A stretch of DNA of 64,000 nucleotides from Mycobacterium shinjukuense (lineage in GTDB: Bacteria > Actinomycetota > Actinomycetes > Mycobacteriales > Mycobacteriaceae): the NCBI RefSeq assembly GCF_010730055.1, contig NZ_AP022575.1:3162001-3226000 (forward strand). Direction: 5' to 3'. Position numbers and translations under genes: made by a program. The notes beneath the pieces are model-generated. The model was given only the letters and a program-made list of their open reading frames with translations, did not search any database and had not been told where the DNA came from. This document shows positions 8,576-17,670 of this stretch, in pieces. Position 1 is the stretch's first letter. Each line of letters begins with the position of its first letter.

Positions 8576-9938
8576 ATGGATCGGGAGGTGATCACCGCGG
8601 CGTTCGACGCCCTCGATGCCGGCGTGGATGCCGTGCTGGGGTTGGATTGTGAGGCGTTGAGCACCCAGGAGCGGCTGGTGTTGCTAGAACGGGTGGAGCG
8701 GGTACGCCGGCGGCTGCCCGCGGCCGAGCATCCGCTGATCAACCAACTAGCACGTCAGGCCAGCGCCGAAGAGTTGGGCGGCAAACTGGCGCATGCGATC
8801 GCCGAGTGGACGCTGATCAGCCGCGCCGAGGCCACCCGCCGCATCGGTGAGGCCGCCGAGTTGGGGCCGCGGCGCGCACTGACCGGCCAGCCGCTGGCGC
8901 CGGTGTTGGCGGCCAGCGCCGCCGCCCACCGCGCCGGGCAGCTGGGCGGCGGCCAGATCGGGGTGATCCGCCGGTTCTCTCACCGGCTGCCCGGCTGGGT
9001 CGATGCGCCCACCCGCGACTGCGCCGAGGCCACGCCGGCCAAAAAAGGCACCCGGTTTCGCCCCGAACAACTGGCCGGGCTGGCCGACAAACTCGCCGAC
9101 TGCCGCAACCCCGACGGGAATTACCGCGACAAGGACCGGGCCCGCCGGCGCGGCATCACCCTGGGCAAACAACAGGCCGATGGCATGTCGGGGCTGCGTG
9201 GCTGGCTCACCCCGCAAGGCCCGGGCCACCGTGGAGGCGGTGTGGGCCAAGCTGGCCGCCCCCGGCATGGGCAAACCCCGCCGACGAAACCCCGTGCGTG
9301 GACGGCACACCCAGCCAGCAGGGCATCGAGTCTGATACCCGCAGCACGGCCCAACGCCAGCACGATGGCCTCAACGCCGGGCTGCGCGCGCTGCTGGCCT
9401 GCGGCAAGCTGGGCCAACACAACGGCCTGCCGGCCAGCATCATCGTGACCACCACGCTGGCCGAGGCGGAGGCCGCCGCCGGCACCGGACTCACCGGCGG
9501 GGGCAGCCTGCTGCCGATGAGCGATGTGATCCGGCTGGCCCGCCACGCCCGGCACCATCTGGCGATCTTCGATCACGGCAAGGCGCTGGCGCTCTATCAC
9601 AGCAAACGCCTGGCCTCCCCGGCACAGCGAATAGTCTTATACGCCAAGGATCGTGGGTGCAGCGCCCCGGGCTGTACGGTGGGCGGCTATTACTGTGAGG
9701 TCCATCATGTCACCCCGTATGCCCAGTGCCGCACCACCGACGCCAACGCGTTGACATTTGCCTGCGGCGCCCACCACCGCATGCTGCAACCCGGCGGCTG
9801 GAGCACCCGCACCAACACCCACGGCGACACCGAATGGAAACCACCGCGCCACCTGGTCCGCGGCCAACCCCGCATCAACCGTTCCACCACCCCGAAAAAC
9901 TGCTCCGCGACGGGGACGACGAGGACGACGACCCTTAA
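8576..9938 (+). pseudogene. 13E12 repeat family (DUF222-HNH) gene with three frameshifts
   Basis: The sequence encodes a REP13E12-type protein: an N-terminal DUF222 domain (EVITAAFDALDAGVDAVL) and a C-terminal HNH nuclease motif (DRGCSAPGC..., YYCEVHHVTPYA, THGDTEW). It is broken into three frames. A +1 shift lies near 9218, after RGWLTPQ, where ARATVEAVWAKLAAPGM continues in the next frame. Another +1 shift lies near 9272 in a C/A run. A -1 shift near 9880 then restores an ending in PEKLLRDGDDEDDDP with TAA at 9936-9938. Homologues are intact single genes of about 450 residues. Sequencing error cannot be excluded, but three independent shifts favour real decay. 13E12 genes are often phage attachment targets in mycobacteria. 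Confidence 0.88.
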
Positions 9939-9943
9939 GCTAG

Positions 9944-10615
9944 TTACAGCCCGGCCGCCCGGGTGACCCGAGCGAAGCGACTCCCCGGACCACAAGCGGC
10001 GCGGACCGTTGCGACGTCGTCGGCCACGTCGAAGTCGGCTAATCGCCGCACCGGCGCCACGTCAATGCCGTTGTCACGCAACGCCTTGAGGGTGAGCACC
10101 CCGGTGTCCGGCCGCGACATCGGCACGGTGCGCAGGCACTCGGCGGCCGCCGGCGTGCGCACCCCGAGCACCCACCACCCGCCGTCGTCGGCCAACCCGA
10201 GCACCGCCGGCGCCGCGAGCAGACGGCCTGCACAATCGGCCAGCAGCTCGGCGGTGACCTGCGGGGTGTCCATCCCGATCTGCAGCACCGGATAGCCCGT
10301 GAATTCACCGCCCGAGTCGGCGTGGGCGTTGACCAGCCGGTCGGCGAAGTCGTCGCCACGCTGCGGGATCACCGTGAACGACGTCAGGCGCCGCCGGATC
10401 TCGGCGGCGGCCGCGGCGGTGTCCAGGTCGCCGCTGAGCGCCACCACCCGCGCGGCCACCGGTGCGGCGGCCACCGCGTCCAGGGTGTCCAGCAGCGCGG
10501 CCGCGGCGATGTCGGCGGCGACCCGGTCGCCGACCGTCGCGGCCAGCCGTGTCTTGGCCCGGCCGGGCTCCGGTGCCCTGGCGACCACCAGCACGGTGAC
10601 CGGTAGGCAGGTCAT
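9944..10615 (-). CDS. DUF2064 / CofC-like nucleotidyltransferase-fold protein (Rv0540-like)
   Basis: The 223-residue protein has a GT-A-like Rossmann fold: TVLVVARAPEPGRAKTRLAATVG at the start, with the NTP/NDP-binding GRAKTRL, then VLQIGMDTPQ and LGLADDGGWWVLG. It belongs to the TIGR04282/DUF2064 group found beside family 2 glycosyltransferases in actinobacteria. The ATG at 10615 overlaps the stop of the upstream glycosyltransferase by ATGA, so the pair is translationally coupled and probably acts in one glycan or nucleotide-sugar pathway. The substrate is unknown. Confidence 0.83.
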   Translation of the reverse strand: MTCLPVTVLVVARAPEPGRAKTRLAATVGDRVAADIAAAALLDTLDAVAAAPVAARVVALSGDLDTAAAAAEIRRRLTSFTVIPQRGDDFADRLVNAHADSGGEFTGYPVLQIGMDTPQVTAELLADCAGRLLAAPAVLGLADDGGWWVLGVRTPAAAECLRTVPMSRPDTGVLTLKALRDNGIDVAPVRRLADFDVADDVATVRAACGPGSRFARVTRAAGL

Positions 10616-11274
10616 GAGATCACCTTCCAGAAGTCCACGATCGCGGTGATGCTGCCCCGCAGCGACCCGCTGACCTTGGATCTGCCGCCCGTGCGGGGAC
10701 CGTAGCTGACGTCGAGTTCGACCACGCGCCAGCCCGCGGCCGCGGCGCGGACCAGCAGTTCCAGCGGATATCCCGACCGTCGGTCGACGACGCCCAGGCT
10801 CAGCAGCGCGTCCCGGCGGGCGACCCGCATCGGTGCGATGTCGTGTACCGGTAGGTGATGCCGCGTGCGCAGCCGCCAGCTCATCGCCACCGTGCCCACC
10901 CGGGCGACCCACGGCCAGCGCAGCCCCGCCACCGGGCGCCGCCGGCCGGTCACCAGGTCGGCACCCCGTTCCAGCTCGGCGACCAGCCTGGGCAGGTCAC
11001 CGGGATCCAGCGAACCGTCGGCGTCGATCACCGCCACAATCGGCGTCCTCGCGGCGACCACACCGGCGTGCACCGCCGAGCCATATCCGGGCCGCGGTTC
11101 GGCAACCACCTCGGCGCCGCATCGGGCGGCTACCGCGGCGGTGCCATCGGTGCTGTTGTTGTCCACCACCAGGGCCCGGTAGCCGGCCGGAATGGCGGCC
11201 AGCACCGCCGGCAGCGACTCCTGCTCGTTGAGGCAGGGCAGCACCACCGTCACCGCGTCGTCGGGCATGCCCAC
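10612..11274 (-). CDS. family 2 glycosyltransferase (Rv0539-like)
   Basis: This is a 220-residue GT-A glycosyltransferase that would transfer a sugar from a nucleotide donor, most likely to polyprenyl phosphate, as in the dolichol-phosphate-mannose synthase-like group. The motifs are VVLPCLNEQESL, VVDNNSTDGTAAVA, AVIDADGSLDPGDL (the DXD-like metal site) and SYGPRTGGRSKVSGSLRG, the loop typical of this subfamily. No membrane helix is seen, so it should be cytosolic and membrane-associated at most. It is coupled to the following DUF2064 gene. Confidence 0.87.
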   Translation of the reverse strand: MGMPDDAVTVVLPCLNEQESLPAVLAAIPAGYRALVVDNNSTDGTAAVAARCGAEVVAEPRPGYGSAVHAGVVAARTPIVAVIDADGSLDPGDLPRLVAELERGADLVTGRRRPVAGLRWPWVARVGTVAMSWRLRTRHHLPVHDIAPMRVARRDALLSLGVVDRRSGYPLELLVRAAAAGWRVVELDVSYGPRTGGRSKVSGSLRGSITAIVDFWKVIS

Positions 11275-11289
11275 CGACGATAGGGGACC

Positions 11290-12969
11290 TCAGAACCCCG
11301 GGAAGCGGCCACCACCCCCGGACGTCGGCTTGGGGGCCTGTTGAGTCGGCATGGGAGCCACGGTCTGCTGCTGCGTCGGGGCCACGGTCTGCTGCTGCGT
11401 CGGGGCCACGGTCTGCTGCTGCGTTGGGGCCACGGTCTGCTGCGTAGGCTGCGGAGCCACGGTCGTCGGAGCAGGAGCCACGGTCGTTGGAGCGACGGTG
11501 GTCGGAGCAGGGGCCACCGTCGTCGGAGCGACGGTCGTGGTGTGCGGCGTGGTCACCGGGGTCGTCGCCGGCGTTGTCGCCGGCGTTGTCGGCGGCGTGG
11601 TCACCGCAGTGGTCGGCGGTGTCGTCGGCGGCGTGGTCACCGGAGTGGTCGGCGGTGTCGTCGGCGGCGTGGTCACCGGGGTGGTCGGTGGGGTGGTCGG
11701 CGGAGTCGTCGGCGGGACGGTCGGGATGGTCGGCATTCCCGGCTGCCAACCGGGGAACGGCGGAATGATGACCGGGACCGGGATGGGCACCGGGGCAGGC
11801 ACGACACCCGGCACGGCCGGCGCCTCAGGGGCCGGCGCCGCCGGCGTCCCGCCCACCCCTGGCGACGTTCCCTGCACCGGAATGGTGCCGCCCTGGAACC
11901 CGGCGGTGGGCTCGTCGGGCGGAGGCGGTGGCACCGGCGCCTGCTGCTGCGTCGGCAACAGCGGCATGAACTTCCCCGGCTGGGCGTTCTGGTGCCCCTC
12001 GACGGGCCGTGACGCCGCGGTCGGCCGGATGGTGACCGCGACCGCGACGGCCAACGAAGCGAAGCCGATGACCGCGAACGCCACCACCGCGTTGCCGATC
12101 AGCAGCGACCGGGTGCTCAGCCGCGCGGGACCAGCCCCGTCGGCGTCGACCTCGTCGGTGTAGTCGTCGAAGCCGTCGTAACCGACCGGCAGCAGTTCGT
12201 CGTCACCGGTTTGCGAGTACGCCAGCTGCTCGTCGGCCGGGCTTGGTTGCCCCGCCTCGGCGGGGCTAACGTACGCGGTGGCATCCCCGGGCAGCGGCGC
12301 GGCGATCGTGGCATCGACGGCCGGTTGGGCCATCGTCGCGGTGGCCGCACTCGCCGCCAGGGCTGCGCCGCGGGCCAGCGCGAAGGTGGGATCGTCGGGA
12401 ACCTGCACGCTCAGGGTCGATCCGGCGCGCAGCTGGTCGGCAAGAACCGAGGTGTGCTCGGCGGAGGTGCCCAGCACCCATACGTCTCCCGCGACGCGGG
12501 TCTGGTCGTCGACACGGGCCAGCAACGTGTCGAACGTCGAGGTGGCGTCGGCCCCGACCGGCGCGGCGGCCAGCAAGGTCGGCGGCGCGTCCCCGCCACC
12601 GGCCACCGACAGGCTCGCCGTCTGGTCGCCCACCACCAGCACGGCGGAGCCCGAGCGTCCCAGCAGCGCGGTGGCCGCCTCCGACTCCGACACCACCGCC
12701 ACGTCGCTGACGCCGGAATCGGTCAACGCCTGCCGCAGCTGGTTGGCCTTGTCCCGATCCGGCCAGCACAGCCGGGTGGCGAGCAGCCGGTGGTGGTCGT
12801 CGGCCAGCAACCGGTCCGTTCCGACCACGGTCTCGGCCAGCACCGCGACCGGGTTCTCCGCCACGTCGACCGAGGACTCATCGATCACGTCATTGCCCTG
12901 GGCGGCAGACCCCACCAGCGCCAGACGCGCGACCCGACCCGTGACCGCTACCCCCAGCACTAGGTCCAT
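11290..12969 (-). CDS. membrane-anchored Pro/Thr-repeat protein with Hsp70-like N-domain (Rv0538-like)
   Basis: The 559-residue protein has a structured N-terminal domain (VLGVAVTGRVARLALVG, then SAVLVVGDQTASLSVAGG), reminiscent of an actin/Hsp70-like fold without full motifs. A single membrane helix lies near residues 287-312. A long exported, disordered tail follows. The tail contains TTPPTTP-type repeats (about residues 420-480), APTTVAP repeats and four QQTVAPT units, ending GGGGRFPGF. Such PT-rich tails are candidate O-mannosylated wall-spanning regions. ATG 12969 was chosen; an upstream micro-ORF at 12980 (MDRKWT, then stop) overlaps it. The gene sits next to the glycosyltransferases. 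Confidence 0.83.
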   Translation of the reverse strand: MDLVLGVAVTGRVARLALVGSAAQGNDVIDESSVDVAENPVAVLAETVVGTDRLLADDHHRLLATRLCWPDRDKANQLRQALTDSGVSDVAVVSESEAATALLGRSGSAVLVVGDQTASLSVAGGGDAPPTLLAAAPVGADATSTFDTLLARVDDQTRVAGDVWVLGTSAEHTSVLADQLRAGSTLSVQVPDDPTFALARGAALAASAATATMAQPAVDATIAAPLPGDATAYVSPAEAGQPSPADEQLAYSQTGDDELLPVGYDGFDDYTDEVDADGAGPARLSTRSLLIGNAVVAFAVIGFASLAVAVAVTIRPTAASRPVEGHQNAQPGKFMPLLPTQQQAPVPPPPPDEPTAGFQGGTIPVQGTSPGVGGTPAAPAPEAPAVPGVVPAPVPIPVPVIIPPFPGWQPGMPTIPTVPPTTPPTTPPTTPVTTPPTTPPTTPVTTPPTTPPTTAVTTPPTTPATTPATTPVTTPHTTTVAPTTVAPAPTTVAPTTVAPAPTTVAPQPTQQTVAPTQQQTVAPTQQQTVAPTQQQTVAPMPTQQAPKPTSGGGGRFPGF

Positions 12970-13287
12970 TTCCGGTCCATTTCGGCTCTCCTTCGGCTGG
13001 CCACCCCGCAACCAGCGGTCTCCCGGCATCATTACACTGCGATACCGTCGGCAGTATTCGTCATCACGGCAACACGGCTTCCCCTAGGAGCGCAGCGTAA
13101 TCGGATTCCCGAACCGCGGCGGTGGTGCACCGCCCAACCCGTCCGCTAAACGCCGCACTCACCGCCACTGCCGCGTCGTTCGAACGGAGAACATGTTCGC
13201 AATCGAGCAACGCAGCGGCCCGGGCAGGTGGTTCCCCAGCCGCACCCTTGCCTCGGCGCTAGCCGACCCGGATCCCCGGCGGGCATC
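12970..13287. promoter_or_regulatory. 318-bp divergent intergenic region
   Basis: This spacer separates two genes transcribed outward and must hold both promoters. On the minus strand AAGGAG is followed by ATG at 12980, which opens a 6-codon frame ending in TAG. The sequence ATGGACC occurs twice 11 bases apart, once as this micro-ORF start and once as the start of the downstream gene. I cannot assign -10/-35 boxes with confidence. Confidence 0.4.
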
Positions 13288-14850
13288 GTGAGCCTGAGCA
13301 GCGACGACACGCCCACCGGCCCGGTCGATGCCCCCACCGGCCCCATCACGGGCCTGGCCACGCGCCCGGCTCCGGCGACGCCGGAACCGATGCGAAAGCA
13401 AAACCTCGTTCGCGACCTGACCGCGGCCGCCCTGGTGGTCACGGCGCTGTTCGTTCCGTGGAACCTGTACTTTGGGTTCGGCATCCCGGACAGCAAACCG
13501 CCCCTGTTCGCGCTGCTGGGGCTGGTGACGCTGCTGTCGCTGCTATCCCTGGCGGTGCCGTATGCGGGTCCCTGGATGTTGTCCGGCGCGGGTTTCAACC
13601 CGGTCGCCGCCGGCCGGCTGCGCCTCGGGTTCAACGTCCCCTATCTGCTGTTCGTGGTGGCGTTCATCGGGTACGACGGGTTTGAGACGATCCGGTTCGG
13701 TGGCACCGTCCACGTGCCCGGGGGTATTGGTCCGGGGGGATGGCTGGGGGTCGCCGGGGCGGTGTTGAGCGCGCAACCGGTGATCATCCGCGCGACCGAC
13801 GGCGATGACCGCCACCACCGCAGGTGGCTGCGCACCGCCCGGTTCGTCGGCTACGCGTCGCTGTTCGGTGCGGCGCTCAGCTCCGGGTTCAACCTGTGCT
13901 GGCGGCTGCGGTTCGCGTTGCGGGGCCCCGGCGGTGCGCTGGCCTTTGGCACGCAAAACGTCACGGTCGCCGTGACGGCGGTGGTGTACGGCGTGGTGGC
14001 CTTCGTCGCGGTCCTGGTCGCGTCGCGGTGGATCCTCAAGGGCACCCAGGATGCCCGGCTTACCACGCTGGCGCTGGGAGCCTCGACGCTGGTCGCCGGG
14101 ATCATCGTGTGGGGTCTTCCCATCGGCCGGGAGATCGACGCGTTCCACGGCATCGCGCAGAACACGTCGACGGCGGGGGTCGGGTACGAGGGTTATCTGG
14201 CGTGGGCGGCGGCCGCGGCGCTGTTCGCGCCGCTGACGCTGTTCGGCCCCGCGAAGACCCGCGCCGACCAGGACGTGTGGGCCCCGGCGATGCGGAACGG
14301 CTTGCTGCTCATCGTCGTCTGGTGCCTGGGCTCGGTGCTGATGCGGATCACCGATCTGATCGTCGCGGTGATCCTGAATTACCCGTTCTCCCGCTACGAC
14401 AGCATGACGTTGGCCGCCTTCGACCTGGCCACCGCGGTGCTTGCGGTGTGGCTGCGCGTCAACCTCGGCAACCGGGCGCTGGGTGCGCGCCCGATCTGGT
14501 CGCTGTGCGGCCTTTTGTTCACCCTCACCGTCTCTCGCGTCATCCTCGGTATCGTGCTGGCGCCCCGGTTCCAGCAATCCCCGGCCGTCTCGCCGAGTCC
14601 GGTGTACGGAAACAACCTGGCCCAGCAGATCACCAGCACCTTCGATGTGGTGCTCTGTGGGCTGGCCCTGGGCATCGCCGTCGCCGTCATCGTCACCGGG
14701 CGCCCGCGCCGACCGGCCCGACCCCGGCGGCCGCCCCACGATGCGCCCACCGCTGTGCTGTCCCGGCCGGCCGGGTCGCCCCGGATCTTCCGGTCAGCCA
14801 CCCCAGCGCCGCCCCCGAAGATCTTCCGACCGCCCGGCAACCCGTCCTAA
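13288..14850 (+). CDS. polytopic membrane protein (Rv0537c-like)
   Basis: This is an integral membrane protein of about 520 residues with roughly twelve hydrophobic segments. The N-terminal 55 residues are hydrophilic (TGPVDAPTGPITGLATRPAP) and the C-terminal tail of about 55 residues is basic and proline-rich (RPRRPARPRRPPHD), both probably cytosolic. I recognise no catalytic motif. GTG 13288 was chosen because the sequence before it is proline/glycine shadow; the true start could be 60 bases upstream at 13228. It converges on galE3 with only 9 bases between stops. Confidence 0.78.
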   Translation: MSLSSDDTPTGPVDAPTGPITGLATRPAPATPEPMRKQNLVRDLTAAALVVTALFVPWNLYFGFGIPDSKPPLFALLGLVTLLSLLSLAVPYAGPWMLSGAGFNPVAAGRLRLGFNVPYLLFVVAFIGYDGFETIRFGGTVHVPGGIGPGGWLGVAGAVLSAQPVIIRATDGDDRHHRRWLRTARFVGYASLFGAALSSGFNLCWRLRFALRGPGGALAFGTQNVTVAVTAVVYGVVAFVAVLVASRWILKGTQDARLTTLALGASTLVAGIIVWGLPIGREIDAFHGIAQNTSTAGVGYEGYLAWAAAAALFAPLTLFGPAKTRADQDVWAPAMRNGLLLIVVWCLGSVLMRITDLIVAVILNYPFSRYDSMTLAAFDLATAVLAVWLRVNLGNRALGARPIWSLCGLLFTLTVSRVILGIVLAPRFQQSPAVSPSPVYGNNLAQQITSTFDVVLCGLALGIAVAVIVTGRPRRPARPRRPPHDAPTAVLSRPAGSPRIFRSATPAPPPKIFRPPGNPS

Positions 14851-14859
14851 GGCGCGCCG

Positions 14860-15897
14860 TCACCGCAGCGGCGCGAACGCGAATTCGCGCAACCCTTGGT
14901 GTGGTTGGACGGCCGCACGAAAACCCAGCAGCCGGGCGGCCCGGGCGGGATCGGCCACGATGTGGCGCACATCGCCGCTGCGATAGTGGCCGGTGATGAT
15001 CGGGGATGCGCAGTCGCGGGCTTCGCAGAGCGCGGTGGCCACCTGCAGGATCGAGATGGGCCGCCCGGAACACACGTTGACCGCGGTGAAGCCCCCGCGG
15101 TCCACCTCGACCAGGCGTGCCGCCGCCAGGTTGGCCGCGGCCACGTCGTCCACGTGGACGAAGTCACGCATCTGCCCGCCATCTTCGAAAACCCTTGGTG
15201 GCTCCCCTTTTTCGAGTGACGAACGGAAGATCGCGGCCACCCCGGAGTACGGGGTGTCCCGGGGCATGCCGGGGCCGTAGACGTTGTGGTAGCGCAACGC
15301 CACCACCGACCCGCCGGTCGATTCCGACCAGGCCAGCGCGTAATGCTCCTGCGCCGTCTTGCTGGCCGCGTACAGGCTTCGCGGCCGCAGCGCGGCGTCC
15401 TCGTCGACCAGCCGCCAGCCGACCGGCTGGCCGCAGGCCGGGCAGCGGTGCTCGAAGACACCGGCGTCGAGGTCGGCGCGCCGCCGCGGCAGCGGATCCA
15501 CCGGACCGTGATCGGGACAGGCGTAGCTGCCCTGCCCGTAGACCACCATCGACGACGCCAGCACCAGCCGGCGAACCCCGGCGGCGAACATCTGCGCCAG
15601 CAGCACCGCGGTGGCGAGATCGTTGTGGCCGCCATAAGCCGGCGCGTCGGCCGCGTCGACGCCGGCGCCCACCATCGCCGCCTGGTGACACACCAGGTCC
15701 ACACCGGCCAGCAGCGGTGCCAGCGCGTCGGCGTCGCGGATGTCGACGCGCTGGCATCCCGGCGGTAGCACCGGGTTGGGCCCGTGCGCGGCGGGCAAGA
15801 GGGCGTCGACGCCCACCACCTCATGCCCGGCGGCACGCAGCGCGGCCGCCACCCGGGATCCGATGAAGCCGGCCGCACCGGTCAGCAGCACCCTCAC
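14860..15897 (-). CDS. galE3: NAD-dependent nucleotide-sugar epimerase/dehydratase
   Basis: This extended SDR of 345 residues probably interconverts nucleotide-activated sugars. It shows VLLTGAAGFIGSRVAAALR at the N-terminus, SSMVVYG, the catalytic SLYAASKTAQEHYAL (Tyr and Lys) and the C-terminal RYHNVYGPGMP. An unusual insert HRCPACGQPVGW (about residues 155-170) carries a CxxC pair that could bind metal; this is absent from classical GalE. GTG 15897 is used because it overlaps the stop of the upstream phosphorylase gene as GTGA. The name follows the M. tuberculosis position (Rv0536); true substrate unknown. Confidence 0.85.
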   Translation of the reverse strand: MRVLLTGAAGFIGSRVAAALRAAGHEVVGVDALLPAAHGPNPVLPPGCQRVDIRDADALAPLLAGVDLVCHQAAMVGAGVDAADAPAYGGHNDLATAVLLAQMFAAGVRRLVLASSMVVYGQGSYACPDHGPVDPLPRRRADLDAGVFEHRCPACGQPVGWRLVDEDAALRPRSLYAASKTAQEHYALAWSESTGGSVVALRYHNVYGPGMPRDTPYSGVAAIFRSSLEKGEPPRVFEDGGQMRDFVHVDDVAAANLAAARLVEVDRGGFTAVNVCSGRPISILQVATALCEARDCASPIITGHYRSGDVRHIVADPARAARLLGFRAAVQPHQGLREFAFAPLR

Positions 15898-16694
15898 GGC
15901 AGCTCGAACGGCAACGCGACACCGGCGTGGTGCCGACAGTGGGTGCAGGTGCGTTCGCCGCCCACCCGGCCGATCGCGGCGCGCACCAACGTCTTGAGCA
16001 GCTGCACGTTCTCCCCGAACCCGGCGAACACCTCGGCGGCCTTCACGCCGTCGCCGACCGCGACACCGGCGTCCACATCGGTCACCAAAGCTATTGCCGC
16101 ATAGCATAGTTCAAGTTCCCGAGCCAGCACCGCCTCCGGGTAGCCGGTCATGTTGACCAGGCTGAACCCGGCGGTGGCGAACCACTGGCTTTCCGCGCGG
16201 GTGGAAAACCGCGGGCCCTGGATCACCACCATGGTGCCGCCGTCGACCACACCGGGCAGACCGGCGAGCACCGTCCGCAGCGTCGGGCAATAGGGGTCGG
16301 CGAAGCTGGCGTGCACACCGCCGGAGTCGAAATAGGTGTCGGCTCGACCCGTGGTGCGGTCGACAAGCTGGTCGGGCACGACGATCACACCCGGCCGCAG
16401 CCCGGGGCGCAGGCTGCCCACCGCGCACGGCGCGAACACCCGTCGTACCCCGAGTGCCCGCAGCGCCCACATGTTGGCCCGGTAGGGCACCGTATGCGCC
16501 GAGTAGCGGTGACCCGCACCGTGCCGCGGCAAGAACGCGACCTCGTGCTCCCCGATCGTGCCGATCGTGATCGGCGCGCTGGGCCGACCGTACGGGGTGT
16601 CCGGGTCGATGGTGCGCACCGCCCCGGCGGAGTCGAAGAACGTGTAGAAGCCGCTGCCGCCGATCACTGCCAGCATCCGCCCATTGTGGTGCAT
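15894..16694 (-). CDS. 5'-methylthioadenosine/purine nucleoside phosphorylase (Rv0535-like)
   Basis: The 266-residue enzyme cleaves S-methyl-5'-thioadenosine or a related purine nucleoside with phosphate, in methionine/polyamine salvage. The signatures are MLAVIGGSGFY, LPRHGAGHRYSAHTVPYRAN, GTMVVIQGPRFSTRAES and NMTGYPEAVLARELELCYA. A C-terminal TCTHCRHHAG includes a CxxC. ATG 16694 lies only 16 bases from the divergent menA GTG, so one or both mRNAs are probably leaderless. The stop overlaps galE3 (GTGA), so the two form an operon. Confidence 0.9.
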   Translation of the reverse strand: MHHNGRMLAVIGGSGFYTFFDSAGAVRTIDPDTPYGRPSAPITIGTIGEHEVAFLPRHGAGHRYSAHTVPYRANMWALRALGVRRVFAPCAVGSLRPGLRPGVIVVPDQLVDRTTGRADTYFDSGGVHASFADPYCPTLRTVLAGLPGVVDGGTMVVIQGPRFSTRAESQWFATAGFSLVNMTGYPEAVLARELELCYAAIALVTDVDAGVAVGDGVKAAEVFAGFGENVQLLKTLVRAAIGRVGGERTCTHCRHHAGVALPFELP

Positions 16695-16710
16695 AGGGCA
16701 GGATGCCCTG

Positions 16711-17589
16711 GTGGCCAGTTTCGCGCAGTGGATCTCCGGGGCGCGGCCGCGCACGCTGCCCAACGCCGTGGCGCCCGTGCTGGCCGGCACCGGCGCCGCG
16801 GCCTGGCTGCACGCCGCCGTGTGGTGGAAGGCGCTGTTGGCACTGGTCGTCGCGGTCGCGCTGATCGTCGGGGTGAACTACGCCAACGATTACTCCGACG
16901 GCATCCGCGGCACCGATGACGACCGGGCCGGGCCGACTCGATTGGTGGGCGCGCGCCTGGCGGCCCCGCGGTCGGTGCTGACGGCGGCCCTGGTTGCCCT
17001 GACGGTGGGCGCGGTGGCCGGGTTGGCCCTGGCGGTGCTGACGGCGCCCTGGCTGGTCGCGGTCGGCGCGGTGTGCATCGCCGGGGCCTGGCTGTACACC
17101 GGCGGCTCCAAACCCTACGGCTATGTGGGTTTCGGCGAGCTCGCGGTGTTCGTGTTCTTCGGCCTGGTCGCCGTCCTTGGCACGCAGTACACCCAGGCGT
17201 TGCGGGTCGACTGGGTGGGGCTGATCCTGGCGGTGGCAACCGGCGCGCTGTCGTCGGCGGTGCTGGTGGCCAACAACCTGCGCGACATCCCCAGCGATGC
17301 GCGGGCCGGCAAGATCACGCTGGCGGTGCGGCTGGGCGATGCCCGGACCCGGCTGCTGTACCAGGGGCTGCTGGGCACCGCCGGGGTCTTGACCTTGGTG
17401 CTGATGGCGGCCACCCCCTGGTGTGCCGTGGGCTGGGTGGCCGCGCCGCTGGCGCTTCGCGCCGCGCGGCCGGTGCGCTCCGGCCGCGGCGGGCCGCAGT
17501 TGATCCCGGTGCTGCGTGACACCGGGCTGGCCATGCTGGTGTGGGCGACCGCGGTGGCGGCGGCGTTGGCGTTTGGCCAGCTGAGTTAG
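16711..17589 (+). CDS. menA: 1,4-dihydroxy-2-naphthoate prenyltransferase
   Basis: This is an inner-membrane UbiA-family enzyme that attaches the polyprenyl chain to 1,4-dihydroxy-2-naphthoate to give demethylmenaquinone. It has 292 residues and about eight membrane helices. The first aspartate-rich site is NYANDYSDGIRGTDDD (about residues 56-71), and the second is NNLRDIPSDARAGK. It follows MenB and MenE, encoded elsewhere in this window, in the pathway. GTG 16711 matches the usual mycobacterial N-terminus (ASFAQWxSGARPRTLPNA). The start codons of this gene and the divergent phosphorylase are 16 bases apart, so the promoters must overlap the coding regions. Confidence 0.95.
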   Translation: MASFAQWISGARPRTLPNAVAPVLAGTGAAAWLHAAVWWKALLALVVAVALIVGVNYANDYSDGIRGTDDDRAGPTRLVGARLAAPRSVLTAALVALTVGAVAGLALAVLTAPWLVAVGAVCIAGAWLYTGGSKPYGYVGFGELAVFVFFGLVAVLGTQYTQALRVDWVGLILAVATGALSSAVLVANNLRDIPSDARAGKITLAVRLGDARTRLLYQGLLGTAGVLTLVLMAATPWCAVGWVAAPLALRAARPVRSGRGGPQLIPVLRDTGLAMLVWATAVAAALAFGQLS

Positions 17590-17670
17590 CTTCGACTGGG
17601 CACTCGGGGCGGGCTCTGTCGGCGCGTCGCCGCCGTAGGCGCACACTCGAGGGGAACAGATAGGACAGGT

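Noticed and set aside
11520..11710. Direct DNA repeats in the Rv0538-like gene considered as a separate repeat element
   Set aside because: They are explained by the Pro/Thr codon repeats of the protein and are described there.
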